Shown here: in pieces, positions 35,432-45,328 of the stretch
Numbering within the stretch: position 1 is the stretch's first letter
How the letters are laid out: every line of letters starts with the position of its first letter
Source: Thermococcus paralvinellae
GTDB taxonomy: Archaea > Methanobacteriota_B > Thermococci > Thermococcales > Thermococcaceae
DNA: 64,000 nt
Direction of reading: 5' to 3'
NCBI RefSeq assembly: GCF_000517445.1
Contig: NZ_CP006965.1
Span: 1,402,681-1,466,680 of the forward strand
Program-made: the position numbers and the translations under genes
Notes under the pieces: generated by a model
The model's input: only the letters and a program-made list of their open reading frames with translations
What the model was told of the DNA's origin: nothing
Databases searched by the model: none

Positions 35432-36094
35432 TCACTTTTTAGCACCTTCCACAATCTTTACCCCACTTGAAGTGCCAATTCTGTTTGCTCCTGCCTTAAT
35501 CATTTCTAAAGCCTGCTCGTAACTCCTTATTCCTCCAGCAGCCTTAACTCCGAGCTTGTCTCCAACAACCCTTCTCATTAGCTTAACGTCCTCCACCGTG
35601 GCCCCTCCTGTTCCAAAGCCCGTTGAAGTCTTTACAAAGTCAGCTCCAGCTTCCATTGCCAATCTGCATGCTATTTCCTTCTCTTCATCTGTTAGGTAGC
35701 ACGTTTCGATAATTACCTTCACTATTGCTCCTTTCTCGTGAGCTACTTTGACGACTTCTTCTATGTCCCTCTTGACATAGTCGTAATCCTTGTCTTTCAG
35801 TGCTCCAATGTTTATAACCATGTCAAGCTCATCAGCACCATCTTCAAGCGCTTTTTTTGCTTCAAAGACCTTAACCTCTGTAGGTGTTGCACCTAGCGGA
35901 AAGCCTATAACCGATGCGACCTTTATGTCTGTGCCTTTCAATTGCTCCTTTGCAAGCTTCACGCGGTAGGGATTAACACAGACAGCATAAAAGCCGTATT
36001 TCTTAGCTTCCTCACACAGCTTGATTATATCTTCCTTCGTTGCATAAGGCTTCAAATTGGTGTGATCAATGTACTTGGCAATATCAATTTTCAT
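35432..36094 (-). CDS. deoC: Deoxyribose-phosphate aldolase
   Basis: The 220-residue class I aldolase has the DeoC landmarks: [31 protein letters not shown], the Schiff-base lysine in [10 protein letters not shown], and [13 protein letters not shown]. It cleaves 2-deoxyribose 5-phosphate to glyceraldehyde 3-phosphate and acetaldehyde. The ATG at 36094 has GGTGATG upstream. Confidence 0.95.
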   Translation of the reverse strand: MKIDIAKYIDHTNLKPYATKEDIIKLCEEAKKYGFYAVCVNPYRVKLAKEQLKGTDIKVASVIGFPLGATPTEVKVFEAKKALEDGADELDMVINIGALKDKDYDYVKRDIEEVVKVAHEKGAIVKVIIETCYLTDEEKEIACRLAMEAGADFVKTSTGFGTGGATVEDVKLMRRVVGDKLGVKAAGGIRSYEQALEMIKAGANRIGTSSGVKIVEGAKK

Positions 36095-36208
36095 CCACAT
36101 CACCAAAAACTAAGTATTCTCATCCTATATTTAGAGCTTTTCCCTAAGGATGGAGCAGTCTGATTGGGAAATTTAAGATTTCAAAAACAAGAAGAAAATG
36201 ATAACATT

Positions 36209-37165
36209 TTATTCTTCCTTAGTTTCTACAACTTCTTTTAGAGGTTTCCCTCCATACTTTTTGTACAGCTTTCTTCCAACCAGATAAAGCACTGCAAACG
36301 GAGAGACTATTATGAGTAAAGCAATAATACCCCTAATTATCATGAGCAGTATTGTCACAGCTTGATATATTGTCTTTCTGAAGCCTAAATCAATCTCGAA
36401 CACAGGCTTTTCTTTGCTCTCTATTGTGACGTGATAAGTTATATAATCCGTGACTTTCTCATAGTAATCCTTCTGAAAATACAAATAGTTTAAGCGGGAG
36501 TTTATGCTGCTTATTCTAGATTCAATTCTCATTAAATCATCGATATCCTTTGAAAGATTGTAGAATTCGAGGAGCTTATTTTTCTCAGCCTCAAGGCTTT
36601 CAATCTCAGCAAGAATCTGGTTGTATTTGCTTGTAACATCTTGGGTATCTAAGCGGAGGCTTTTGACGTTATATTTCTCCAGAAGTGTCCCAACTTTATT
36701 TTCATTTTCTGCCGTGTTTGGAATCCTAAACTCAATGTAATAAACAACCCTTTCTTCACTCTTGTCAAGATTTTCAGAAATCACGTATCCTCCTAATGAA
36801 TAAATCTCAGCTTTTATTTCATTAGCAACCTTTTCTGGACTCTCATCTTGGATAACGACATAATAGTCCTTCTTTGGTCTCTGGACTACTCCCTTAGGCT
36901 TTTCATTATTTGCAAGTCCTGAGGAAGCTTGAGTAGCAGCAGTAACAGTTGGTCTTGTATAAGTCGGAGCATATGCCATTGTTTGGGTGTATGTAATCCT
37001 TTCAGCCTCAATGCCCCAGCCTTTCTCTTCATAAACCGAAGGCTGGTACTTTAGCTCATTCCCAACTCTAAAAGAAGCTCCGCTCTGAAAAATCTTTGAG
37101 ACAACAAACCCAGCGACTATTATCACCACAACCAAAAGAACTATCCGAATATTTCTTTTATACAT
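36209..37165 (-). CDS. DUF4349 membrane protein
   Basis: The 318-residue protein has an N-terminal signal-anchor (about residues 7-27), an outside region with YYVVIQDESPEKVANEIKAE and LGGYVISENL, a coiled-coil stretch (TSKYNQILAEIESLEAEKNK, RIESRISSINSRLNYL), and a C-terminal helix (about 275-300) with a basic tail. This is the DUF4349 layout; the function is unknown. GGTGAGG precedes the ATG at 37165. A palindrome near 37209-37230 is shared with the next gene's promoter. Confidence 0.82.
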   Translation of the reverse strand: MYKRNIRIVLLVVVIIVAGFVVSKIFQSGASFRVGNELKYQPSVYEEKGWGIEAERITYTQTMAYAPTYTRPTVTAATQASSGLANNEKPKGVVQRPKKDYYVVIQDESPEKVANEIKAEIYSLGGYVISENLDKSEERVVYYIEFRIPNTAENENKVGTLLEKYNVKSLRLDTQDVTSKYNQILAEIESLEAEKNKLLEFYNLSKDIDDLMRIESRISSINSRLNYLYFQKDYYEKVTDYITYHVTIESKEKPVFEIDLGFRKTIYQAVTILLMIIRGIIALLIIVSPFAVLYLVGRKLYKKYGGKPLKEVVETKEE

Positions 37166-37208
37166 AGCCCTCACCAAAAATATTACTCATGATTACATTT
37201 AAGAGTTG

Positions 37209-37230
37209 TTAAAGCTTCAAAATGATTTGA
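37209..37230. promoter_or_regulatory. Palindrome CTTCAAA-N4-TTTGAAG, copy 1
   Basis: The dyad CTTCAAAATGATTTGAAG lies upstream of the DUF4349 gene, next to a TATA-like CTTAAATG (about 37208-37198) on the minus strand. A near-identical copy occurs at 38517-38536. Both continue with GTG. Confidence 0.55.
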
Positions 37231-37248
37231 AGTGAAAGAAAAATTAAG

Positions 37249-38463
37249 TCAATGTACTCTCCTCCAAATGAGAGGCAAAATAGACACTAGGCTTAAGAAT
37301 GCAGGGCCGCAGATTGTTCTGGAAGAAGTGGTTGGTGACAATGGTGAATACTCCGAGGTTGTTGTAGTGGATGATGCTATCTTTACTGTTCCCTTCGGCA
37401 ATCTATAAGCTAACGGCTCAGCAGTGCACTTTAAAAGCTTGGCATCTTTGCTCTCATAATAAGGAATCCACGCATACTTTCCATCTTTAGTCTCATACCA
37501 TCCTATATGAGAGTTGTAACCAGCTTTTCCTCTTTCAGCGACTTTTACGATTTCTTCAATATCTTCATCGCTTATACCCAAAATTCCATTTTCTTTGAGC
37601 CATTCAATTTCAACTCTCAGCGCTTCTTTAAAGTTGAATGTATATGGATCAACAACTCCCTCCGGCATGCTGGTAACCCGCTTCTCAAACTTTATATTCT
37701 CCAAAACACAGCTTATCCCCAAAACTGAAAACAGCTCTTTTATCTCAGCTCTTTTTTCCTCACTTAATTCTTTTTGTCCATAAATTGCAATGTAAACATC
37801 TGCTTGTGGCATCTTTATAACTTTACTTGGATCAATTCCATGCTCCTTAAGGCATCGTTCAAAAGCATCATTCGGCTTCCAAGTGCACACACCATTCACA
37901 CAGCCACAAGTTGTAAGCTTCAAACACTCATACCAGTCCTTATAAACACAAATTGAGATTACTTTTGTTGCGTTTTCTCTAGTTGTGCATATCTCTCCAG
38001 AACATCCTCCCGTAGCGCAGTCGGAATCTTTTGAACACTCTCTTCCCTTTTGAGGTGTTATCTGAACCAAAATGTTCTCTTTTCTGAAAGTATATTTTCC
38101 TTCAACTTTCCATCCAAGCTCTTTAGCTTTCTCGATGCTGTTTTCTAGGAGTATAATTGATGTTGTAAACTTTGCAGAGAGAACAGTTGAGTTCCAGCTT
38201 TTTACTGGGATTTCAATTCTTAAGTGAAGCCCTTTATTTTCCCAAAGCATGACGGCTACTCTCTCATCATAATGAGAGCGGTAAATTAGTCTTCCATTTT
38301 CAATTAAGACATTTTCCGCATTCTTAAGCGGTTCAAGATTGTACGCAATCCCAGGCTTGTTGAAGTAGACTTCAACAGCCAAGTTATCAGTTGGGCTAAA
38401 GCATGCCTGAGCGAAAGGGAGTAATGCTAAGATTAAAATGAAAATCATAGCATACCTTCTCAT
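37249..38463 (-). CDS. CGP-CTERM-anchored Cys-rich surface protein
   Basis: The 404-residue protein starts with a signal peptide (IFILILALLPFAQA, cut near C24). In the middle it has a compact eight-cysteine cluster (GRECSKDSDCATGGCSGEIC and LKLTTCGCVNGVC). It ends with a Thr/Ser/Pro linker and ICGPAFLSLVSILPLIWRRVH, a CGP-CTERM sorting signal. This tag, restricted to Thermococcaceae, places it on the cell surface. Specific function unknown. AGGTGAG precedes the ATG at 38463; the shared palindrome is 50-70 nt upstream. Confidence 0.86.
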   Translation of the reverse strand: MRRYAMIFILILALLPFAQACFSPTDNLAVEVYFNKPGIAYNLEPLKNAENVLIENGRLIYRSHYDERVAVMLWENKGLHLRIEIPVKSWNSTVLSAKFTTSIILLENSIEKAKELGWKVEGKYTFRKENILVQITPQKGRECSKDSDCATGGCSGEICTTRENATKVISICVYKDWYECLKLTTCGCVNGVCTWKPNDAFERCLKEHGIDPSKVIKMPQADVYIAIYGQKELSEEKRAEIKELFSVLGISCVLENIKFEKRVTSMPEGVVDPYTFNFKEALRVEIEWLKENGILGISDEDIEEIVKVAERGKAGYNSHIGWYETKDGKYAWIPYYESKDAKLLKCTAEPLAYRLPKGTVKIASSTTTTSEYSPLSPTTSSRTICGPAFLSLVSILPLIWRRVH

Positions 38464-38516
38464 AATTCTCACCTAGTTCTAGTTAATGTTCCCAAAGTAT
38501 TTATCTTTGCTCATAG

Positions 38517-38536
38517 CTTCAAACCAATTTGAAGTG
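38517..38536. promoter_or_regulatory. Palindrome CTTCAAA-N4-TTTGAAG, copy 2
   Basis: CTTCAAACCAATTTGAAG followed by GTG lies between the divergent CGP-CTERM gene and enolase. On the minus strand it is followed by the TATA-like GATAAATAC (about 38506-38498). It matches copy 1 at 37209-37230 in both arms. Confidence 0.55.
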
Positions 38537-38582
38537 CAAAAGCTTTAAGTTCTAAAAGTCAACATCACTCGAGGTGATTAAG

Positions 38583-39875
38583 ATGGAGAACCCATTTGAA
38601 ATTACTGCAATTGTAGCAAGAGAAATCTTAGACTCAAGAGGAAATCCAACTGTAGAGGTAGATGTCTACACCCCAGTTGCCATGGGAAGAGCCGCTGTGC
38701 CAAGTGGAGCATCAACAGGAACTCATGAAGCTTTAGAGCTTAGAGACGGCGGAAAGAGATTCCACGGAAAAGGAGTTAGGAGAGCTGTTGAGAACATCAA
38801 CAAGATTATTGCTCCAGAACTCATTGGAATGGATGTAACATTACAGAGAGATATTGATATGCTCATGATTGAGCTTGACGGAACTGAGAATAAGTCAAAC
38901 CTTGGAGCAAACGCTATTTTGGGGGTTTCACTTGCAGTTGCTAAGGCAGCTGCAAACAGCCTAGGTTTGCCACTTTACCAGTACATCGGTGGAACTAATG
39001 CTTATGTGTTGCCAGTTCCAATGAGCAACGTCATCAACGGTGGAGTTCACGCCGGAAATGATTTGGACTTCCAGGAGTTCATGATCATGCCTGTTGGTGC
39101 TAAGAGCTTTAAAGAAGGTATCCAGATGGTCAGTGAAACATACCACACACTCAAAAAGATTCTCATGGAGAAATACGGCAAGTTAGCAGTTAACGTAGGT
39201 GATGAAGGCGGATTTGCACCCCCAATGAAAGAGGTTACAGAGCCGCTGGAAGCTCTCGTCAAGGCAATTGAAGAGACAGGATACAAAGTTGGAGATGAAA
39301 TCGCATTTGCATTAGATGCCGCATCTAGTGAGTTCTACAACGCTGAAAAGGACAGATATATTGTTGGAGGAAAAGAATACACAAGGGAAGAGCTCATTGA
39401 CCTTTACAAAGAATTAGTCAGCACTTATCCAATAGTATCAATTGAGGACCCAATGCACGAGGAAGACTTTGAGGGCTTTGCAATGATAACAAAAGAGCTT
39501 GGAAAGAAGATACAGATTGTTGGCGACGACATCTTTGTTACAAACGTGAAAAGGCTAAAGAAGGGCATTGAAATGGGTGCAGCAAATGCTCTGCTCTTAA
39601 AAGTCAACCAGATCGGAACCTTAAGTGAAGCAATCGATGCAGCTTACTTAGCTTTCAGAGCTGGCTACGGAGTTGTCGTTTCACACCGCTCTGGAGAAAC
39701 CGAAGATGCAACAATTGCAGACCTAGCGGTAGCAATAAACGCTGGGCAGATTAAGACAGGTGCTCCAGCAAGGAGTGACAGAAACGCAAAGTACAACCAG
39801 CTCATCAGAATTGAGGAAGAGCTTGAGGGCATAGCATATTATCCTGGAAGGAAGTTCAGAAACCCATTCTTCTGA
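38583..39875 (+). CDS. eno: Enolase
   Basis: The 430-residue glycolytic enzyme has [41 protein letters not shown], metal ligands in [15 protein letters not shown] and GDDIFVT, the catalytic Lys in [10 protein letters not shown], and [10 protein letters not shown]. It interconverts 2-phosphoglycerate and phosphoenolpyruvate. GAGGTGATT precedes the ATG at 38583. Confidence 0.97.
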   Translation: MENPFEITAIVAREILDSRGNPTVEVDVYTPVAMGRAAVPSGASTGTHEALELRDGGKRFHGKGVRRAVENINKIIAPELIGMDVTLQRDIDMLMIELDGTENKSNLGANAILGVSLAVAKAAANSLGLPLYQYIGGTNAYVLPVPMSNVINGGVHAGNDLDFQEFMIMPVGAKSFKEGIQMVSETYHTLKKILMEKYGKLAVNVGDEGGFAPPMKEVTEPLEALVKAIEETGYKVGDEIAFALDAASSEFYNAEKDRYIVGGKEYTREELIDLYKELVSTYPIVSIEDPMHEEDFEGFAMITKELGKKIQIVGDDIFVTNVKRLKKGIEMGAANALLLKVNQIGTLSEAIDAAYLAFRAGYGVVVSHRSGETEDATIADLAVAINAGQIKTGAPARSDRNAKYNQLIRIEEELEGIAYYPGRKFRNPFF

Positions 39876-39977
39876 ACTTTCTTTTCTTTTCATTGATTCT
39901 AAGGTAAAAGTTGTGGGAAAATTTTAAAGACTTCTTCTTCGAAATCCAATAAAATAAAACCTACCGGAGGGATGGCA

Positions 39978-40856
39978 ATGTTTGACGTGGTTGCAATAGG
40001 GAACCTCAACTACGACATAATAATGCTCGTTGACCGCTTTCCCGAATTCCATGAAAAGATACCAGCGAAAGATGCCTACTTTGGACTCGGAGGGGCAGCG
40101 GGAAATACAGCGACATGGTTAGCTAATATGGGCCTTAAAGTGGGATTTATAGGGGCTGTAGGGAAAGACGAAATTGGAGATGCCCACATAAACTTCTTCA
40201 AAAAAATTGGCGTGGACGTGGAAGGGATAAGAATCGTTGATGTTCCTTCAGGTGTTGCCGTGGCAATAATAAAGGGCGAAGACAAGAGAATCGTGAAGTA
40301 TTTGGGAGCCAATGCATATAGAGAACTTGATTTTGAATATTTAGCTAAGACAAGACACATCCATCTTTCATCAAATCCGGAAAAGCTCATCATCGATGCA
40401 GTAAACTTTGCTTATGAGCGTGGAATTACAGTTTCACTCGATATCGGAGAGGCAAAAATCCCAGAGGAAATTGAAGAGAAAATAACATATCTGCTCATGA
40501 ACGAGGATGAGTTTAAGAGAAAGTTCGGAAGCTTGGAGAAGATTACAGAAGTTAAAGCAAAAAACGTAATTGTGACATTAAATGGAGGAGGTGCTTTAGT
40601 TAGAGATGAAAGTAAGAATGTCTTTGAAGTAAGAGGCTTGAGTGCCGAAGTTATAGATTCTACAGGTGCTGGAGATTCCTTTGATGCTGGACTTATTTAT
40701 GGAGTCCTCAACGGCTGGAGCTTAAAGGATGCTGCAAAGCTTGGAATGTTATTAGCTTATCTGACTGTTCAGAAAGTCGGTGCAAGGAGTGCCGTGGTTC
40801 CTCTTGAAGAGATAAAGAAGAAAGCAAAAGAATTAAACCTCAACCTGCCTTTCTAG
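39978..40856 (+). CDS. PfkB-family sugar or nucleoside kinase
   Basis: The 292-residue kinase has the two PfkB signatures: [18 protein letters not shown] near the start and [16 protein letters not shown] near residue 232, with the anion hole and catalytic Asp. Known Thermococcus relatives include ADP-dependent ribose-1-phosphate kinase and nucleoside kinases of the pentose bisphosphate pathway; which one this is cannot be told. Start ATG 39978 is 6 nt after GGAGGG; an ATG at 39972 touches that site. The 3' end overlaps the convergent permease by 4 nt. Confidence 0.85.
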   Translation: MFDVVAIGNLNYDIIMLVDRFPEFHEKIPAKDAYFGLGGAAGNTATWLANMGLKVGFIGAVGKDEIGDAHINFFKKIGVDVEGIRIVDVPSGVAVAIIKGEDKRIVKYLGANAYRELDFEYLAKTRHIHLSSNPEKLIIDAVNFAYERGITVSLDIGEAKIPEEIEEKITYLLMNEDEFKRKFGSLEKITEVKAKNVIVTLNGGGALVRDESKNVFEVRGLSAEVIDSTGAGDSFDAGLIYGVLNGWSLKDAAKLGMLLAYLTVQKVGARSAVVPLEEIKKKAKELNLNLPF

Positions 40857-41674
40857 TAGCTCTTTAACCCAACTATTTTTGCCTGCTTTTCACTCCATTT
40901 ATACGCGAGATAGCCGAGAAGAGCATACAGTGTTGAGATAAAAACGAGGTAAGTAATCTCATTAGTCGCATTTGAGTATCCAAAAGCAACAACTTTTCTC
41001 ACTGCTTCACTCGTTGGAGCATATGGCATTGCCTTGGCCAAAACTTGGAGGGGTTTTGGAAGGATTTTTATCGGATACATCGCTCCGCTCAAGGCAAAAA
41101 CAAGCATTTCTAAGATGTTTATGAACGGCCCAGGGTCTTTTAAGTAGAGCACAATCCCAGCAGCTGTCATTCCAAGGCCGATCATTCCCACGGTTCCAAG
41201 GAGAAGAACTGGTATGCCTTTGAAAAAACCAACCGGGTCTATGTGAACGCCAAACACAAGGACAAAGAGCGGAATATAAACTGCCATATAAACGAACGAT
41301 AGAAAAATTCTGACTAAAACGTTGCCCAAAAAGAATGTTATTCTCCTCATTGGAGCTGCAAAGGAATATTCAAGAGTTCCAGCATAGAGCTCATCAACAA
41401 CGCTCCACACAAAGCCACTCATAAAAGTTAAGCCAAAGCCAAGAACCATGAACCCCAAAACGGCAAAAGTCAGATAGTCAGAATAGCCAGTCATCTGCTG
41501 CAAAGCTGGTGAGTTCCTCTGTCCCGTTAGTCCAATTCCTATTAGCAAAGCCTGTCCCACGAAGAAGAATCCAAGCATTATGTCGCTAATCATCCACAAC
41601 TTGTAACTAAGGAAAATTCGCCAGCTCTTCACTGCAACTCCATAGAGCGCTCTCAGTTCCTCAGTAACCACCAT
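40853..41674 (-). CDS. ABC-2 permease, second subunit
   Basis: The 273-residue protein has six helices and the ABC-2 pattern: [22 protein letters not shown] (cytoplasmic loop before helix 3) and [15 protein letters not shown]. It is homologous to the gene upstream (41661-42464), so the exporter is probably a heterodimer. ATG 41674 overlaps the end of that gene, and GGTGATGG is inside it. Substrate unknown. Confidence 0.88.
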   Translation of the reverse strand: MVVTEELRALYGVAVKSWRIFLSYKLWMISDIMLGFFFVGQALLIGIGLTGQRNSPALQQMTGYSDYLTFAVLGFMVLGFGLTFMSGFVWSVVDELYAGTLEYSFAAPMRRITFFLGNVLVRIFLSFVYMAVYIPLFVLVFGVHIDPVGFFKGIPVLLLGTVGMIGLGMTAAGIVLYLKDPGPFINILEMLVFALSGAMYPIKILPKPLQVLAKAMPYAPTSEAVRKVVAFGYSNATNEITYLVFISTLYALLGYLAYKWSEKQAKIVGLKSY

Positions 41675-42464
41675 AACCCATCACCTTTGTTATTCTCTCA
41701 GCCCATCTAAAGAGGATATAACCCACTAGCCAGTAAACGAGAACTAGAAGAAGAAGCCAAGTTATTGATGAAGCGATTTCAGCGTAGGTCTTTCCAACAA
41801 AAATGCCTCTAATGGCAGTTATTGAATGAGTCAAAGGAAGAATTTTAGAGAATTCTATTATTGCTCTAGGCATTACATTGAGCGGGAAGAAAACCCCAGA
41901 GAAGAAAAGCATTGCAAATTCAAAGATTTGGGCAAAGGGTCCTATGTGCTTGAGCATCATGACTAACCCAGCGAAAATAAAGCCGAAGCCCAAGAAAGCT
42001 AAGAAAGAAAGTAATAGAATGGGCAAAGACTTTAGCAGAATGGAGAATGTTAAAGAAATGTCAAAAATTAAAACTCCAAATGCAAAGACTATAACCATTA
42101 AAACAGAATCCATGATGAGCCAGCTCACAGCTAAGCCAAGTAAAAGCTCAGTAATTCTTATCGGAGCAGCTATGTTGGTTTCAAAAGTTCCTCTTTGGAG
42201 TTCTCTTCTAATTCCCCAGACATAAGCCTCCATCGGAGAAACAGACAGCCACCACAAAACATATCCTATTAGTGCATAAGTTGGATAGTCTCCAATTCCA
42301 GTTGAAGATGCTAAAAGCTGAGAATATCTTCCCCCAAGAACTGCCTGCCCAAAGAAAACAAACTGGATGAGAAAGATAATACCAACTAAAACTGCACTGA
42401 AAACCCTTAATGGATAGCGGAAGAACATTCTAAGCTCCTTCTCAATTATAGCAATAAGAGGCAT
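41661..42464 (-). CDS. ABC-2 permease, first subunit
   Basis: The 267-residue permease has six helices, the loop IRRELQRGTFETNIAAPIRITELLLG, and a final SGVFFPLNVMPRAI stretch typical of ABC-2 proteins. GAGGGAT lies 5 nt before the ATG at 42464; the site overlaps the end of the ATPase gene. It pairs with the following permease and the upstream ATPase. Confidence 0.88.
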   Translation of the reverse strand: MPLIAIIEKELRMFFRYPLRVFSAVLVGIIFLIQFVFFGQAVLGGRYSQLLASSTGIGDYPTYALIGYVLWWLSVSPMEAYVWGIRRELQRGTFETNIAAPIRITELLLGLAVSWLIMDSVLMVIVFAFGVLIFDISLTFSILLKSLPILLLSFLAFLGFGFIFAGLVMMLKHIGPFAQIFEFAMLFFSGVFFPLNVMPRAIIEFSKILPLTHSITAIRGIFVGKTYAEIASSITWLLLLVLVYWLVGYILFRWAERITKVMGYGGY

Positions 42465-42466
42465 CT

Positions 42467-43441
42467 TCAATCCCTCAACGCCCTACCTGTAAGTTTTATG
42501 AAAACATCCTCAAGAGTTGGCTCTTTTTGTTCAACGCTTAAGATCCTAGCGCCGTTCTTTACTAAAAGCTCAACAACTTTTGGCAAATCTTCTTCGGTAA
42601 TCTGGCCTCTAAGTGTTGTTATTCCTCTCTCGGCATCTTCCTTTATGACGGCAAGCTTCCAAGGAAAGTTTTCCAGCTTTTGAACTGAAAAGTCTCTAAC
42701 CTTTATTTCAACAACATCCTCTCCTTTTACAAGCCTTTTCAAGCCTTCTGGAGTGTCAAGGGCAATTATTTTCCCATGATCAATTATCGCAATTCTATCA
42801 CAGAGCTCTTCAGCCTCAACCATATAATGGGTTGTCAAAAGAACAGTCTTTTTCTGCTCATCAACAAGCTTTCTTATGAATTCCCGCACAAAGATTGCAC
42901 TTTGGACATCAAGTCCCAAAGTAGGTTCATCAAGAAAGAGAACTTCGGGGTCATTTATTAGAGCTTTTGCTATAGCTAGCCTTTGTTTCATTCCTCGAGA
43001 GTAGTTCATTACCAAATCATCTTTCCTCTCCCACAGTCCAACGAGCTTCAAAAGACTTTCAATTCTCTCTTTTTCCTCACTCTTGGGAACATAATAAATC
43101 CTCGCAAAATACTTCAAGTTTTCATATGCTGATAAGCGCCAGTAGAGAGTTCTCTCCCCTTCAGCAACCAAGTTAATTCTTTTCCTGATCTCTCTTGCAT
43201 CTTTTCTAATATCATATCCGAGAATTTTTGCTGTTCCTCCGCTTGGCTCAAGGAGGGTTGTGAGCATTTTAATCGTGGTGGTTTTTCCAGCGCCGTTAGG
43301 TCCTAAAAGTCCGAAAAGCTCTCCCTTCTTGACCTTGAAGCTTATTCCTTTAACAGCCTCAATCCACTCAACTTTCCTGAAAGGCAAGGGGATTTTCTTG
43401 GGATAACTTTTTCTGAGTTCACTGACGTCAATTGCATACAT
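42467..43441 (-). CDS. ABC-2 exporter ATPase
   Basis: The 324-residue ATPase has Walker A GPNGAGKTT, a signature YSRGMKQR, Walker B VLFLDEPTLGLD, switch His TTHYMVEAEELCD and a C-terminal DrrA-type domain (EPTLEDVFIKLTGRALRD). This is the class of multidrug or lipid/antibiotic exporters. GGTGAG precedes the ATG at 43441. First gene of a three-gene operon. Confidence 0.92.
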   Translation of the reverse strand: MYAIDVSELRKSYPKKIPLPFRKVEWIEAVKGISFKVKKGELFGLLGPNGAGKTTTIKMLTTLLEPSGGTAKILGYDIRKDAREIRKRINLVAEGERTLYWRLSAYENLKYFARIYYVPKSEEKERIESLLKLVGLWERKDDLVMNYSRGMKQRLAIAKALINDPEVLFLDEPTLGLDVQSAIFVREFIRKLVDEQKKTVLLTTHYMVEAEELCDRIAIIDHGKIIALDTPEGLKRLVKGEDVVEIKVRDFSVQKLENFPWKLAVIKEDAERGITTLRGQITEEDLPKVVELLVKNGARILSVEQKEPTLEDVFIKLTGRALRD

Positions 43442-43601
43442 TTTACTCACCTTAATTTTATAGCTCTGCTCAATTGATATAAACTTAGTGCTCACAACTT
43501 TTAAAAAGAGATTCACAAAGAAATACTTAAAAATCAAAAAACTAAAAAGATTTAGAATGACCAAAAATTTTTAAACTCTCAGCATTTCGGAGGTGGCTTC
43601 A

Positions 43602-43883
43602 TTGGAAATCATAGTTGAGAAGTTTAAACCGAAAATAACGAGACCGTTCAAGAGAAAGAATGAGTACTGGGTCAAGCTCATTGATGAAAGTGGCGAGTAT
43701 ATTATGAAGTTTAAAAGCCCATTGGAAGCTGAGGATGCGATTTATGGTCTGCTAGATTTACAAGTTTATGGTGGCAAAGTGAAGCTCAGGCTTAGAGAAG
43801 GCAACGTTATTGAAGACATTGAGATTCTAGAGCTTTATAAGCCTTCAGCAAAAGAACTTGTTGATGAATATTTTACTGACTAA
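43602..43883 (+). CDS. Hypothetical protein, 93 residues
   Basis: The start is TTG 43602, 6 nt after GGAGGTG; an in-frame GTG at 43593 is part of the ribosome site. The product is alpha/beta, rich in Lys and Glu (IIVEKFKPKITRPFKRK, YIMKFKSPLEAEDAIYGLLDLQ). It is not recognised as a named family. It stands alone between the ABC operon and TFE. Confidence 0.7.
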   Translation: MEIIVEKFKPKITRPFKRKNEYWVKLIDESGEYIMKFKSPLEAEDAIYGLLDLQVYGGKVKLRLREGNVIEDIEILELYKPSAKELVDEYFTD

Positions 43884-44040
43884 TCTTCTCAATTTTCAAT
43901 GTCCACTAATGTGCACTACTAAGCCAATTTTAACAAAAACATATATATATCACGGCAAACATAATACATTATTGAGAGACTTCCTCCCTGGATCACAGGA
44001 ACTAAATTTTGCTAAAATAAGCTGCTAAGGAGGTTTTTTC

Positions 44041-44556
44041 ATGCCAAGACGGAAAAACAAGGAGCTCATAGAACTTGCAATGGACATTGGAGGGGAAGAA
44101 GCCGTTGAGATAATTAAGGCTCTTGAGAAAAAAGGTGAAGCCACAGATGAAGAACTCGCTGAAATGACAGGCATAAGGGTAAATACAGTTCGCAAAATCC
44201 TCTATGCCCTTTATGATCATCAGCTTGCAGAGTTTAGGAGGACAAGGGACAAAGAGACCGGTTGGTACTACTATTATTGGCATCTAGAAACTAAGAGACT
44301 ACCTGAAATAATAAGGACAAGAAAAATGCAAGAGCTCAAAAAACTCAAGCAGATGCTTGAAGAGGAAACAAGCGAGATTTATTATCACTGCGGTACCCCT
44401 GGGCATCCAAAGCTGACTTTTGATGAGGCTCTAGAATATGAATTTCAATGTCCAATATGTGGCAAAATGCTCCAACAGTACGACAATACCAAAATTGTAG
44501 AAGAACTTAAAAAGCGAATTGCACAGCTTGAGAAGGAGTTAGGAATTAAGAAATAG
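44041..44556 (+). CDS. tfe: Transcription factor E (TFE alpha)
   Basis: The 171-residue factor has an N-terminal winged helix ([20 protein letters not shown] and [22 protein letters not shown]), a coiled-coil linker and a zinc ribbon (YYHC near residue 118 and CPICGKM near 140; the ribbon keeps three clear cysteines). It stabilises the open complex of archaeal RNA polymerase. AAGGAGG precedes the ATG. Confidence 0.95.
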   Translation: MPRRKNKELIELAMDIGGEEAVEIIKALEKKGEATDEELAEMTGIRVNTVRKILYALYDHQLAEFRRTRDKETGWYYYYWHLETKRLPEIIRTRKMQELKKLKQMLEEETSEIYYHCGTPGHPKLTFDEALEYEFQCPICGKMLQQYDNTKIVEELKKRIAQLEKELGIKK

Positions 44557-44596
44557 TTTTTGTGTTTATTGACTTATGAACTTCGGGGATGGTAAA

Positions 44597-45328
44597 ATGC
44601 AAGAATTAGTGATTTTGGAGAAGATTTATGGAGATAGAAGTGGCTTTGAAAAGCTTAATCGAAAATTAAAATCATTAATTGGAGATTTAGAAGTTGAATG
44701 GAAAATAGGAATCACCCAGAAGCAATGGGTCAAGATTAGGCTTGAAGGAGAAGACGAGGAAATCTCTGCCAACCTAATAAGGGAGGAATTTGGAGAAGTT
44801 CCTTACAAGCTTAGCAGCGTAAAAGAAGGACAAATTTACAAGGGACGGTTTATTGACTTAGGAAAAGTTGGATATGGAGTTTATGTGGACATAGGAATCT
44901 TTTCTCCAACCCCTAAAGATGTCCTAGTCCCGCTCTACTACTTAAAGAAAGAATTTGGAGAAAAACCCGTGAGGCAGATGATTAGGGAGTTTGGATGGGT
45001 TGACTATCTACCTGTTGAAGTTAAAATTGAGAGAGTGGAATTTGGTGCAAGGGAAGTTGAAGCACACTTTACAGAAAAACAACTGAAGAGAATTAAATCA
45101 TGGATAAGCGACGGATATGACAAGCTTTTCATTGTGGGAACAATAAGTGAAAAAGTTGAAGAAGCGCTGATAAAAACCGGACATTCAAGAGACATCAAAA
45201 GGCTAGAAGAACTTGGTCTTATGGAAACACTTCTAGTTCTGAAAAAAGGAACACAAGCACCAGGAATAATAAAGGAAATTGGACCATACATAAGGTCAGC
45301 AGTAATTGGGGCAATTAAGTTTGAGTAA
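44597..45328 (+). CDS. DUF2110 protein linked to TFE
   Basis: The 243-residue protein matches the archaeal DUF2110 (COG4031) family. It shows an S1-like beta segment (EGQIYKGRFIDLGKVGYGVYVDIGIF) in its middle third. It follows tfe by 40 nt, an arrangement common in Euryarchaeota. ATG 44597 has GGGGATGG upstream. The S1-like part suggests RNA binding; function unproven. Confidence 0.82.
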   Translation: MQELVILEKIYGDRSGFEKLNRKLKSLIGDLEVEWKIGITQKQWVKIRLEGEDEEISANLIREEFGEVPYKLSSVKEGQIYKGRFIDLGKVGYGVYVDIGIFSPTPKDVLVPLYYLKKEFGEKPVRQMIREFGWVDYLPVEVKIERVEFGAREVEAHFTEKQLKRIKSWISDGYDKLFIVGTISEKVEEALIKTGHSRDIKRLEELGLMETLLVLKKGTQAPGIIKEIGPYIRSAVIGAIKFE

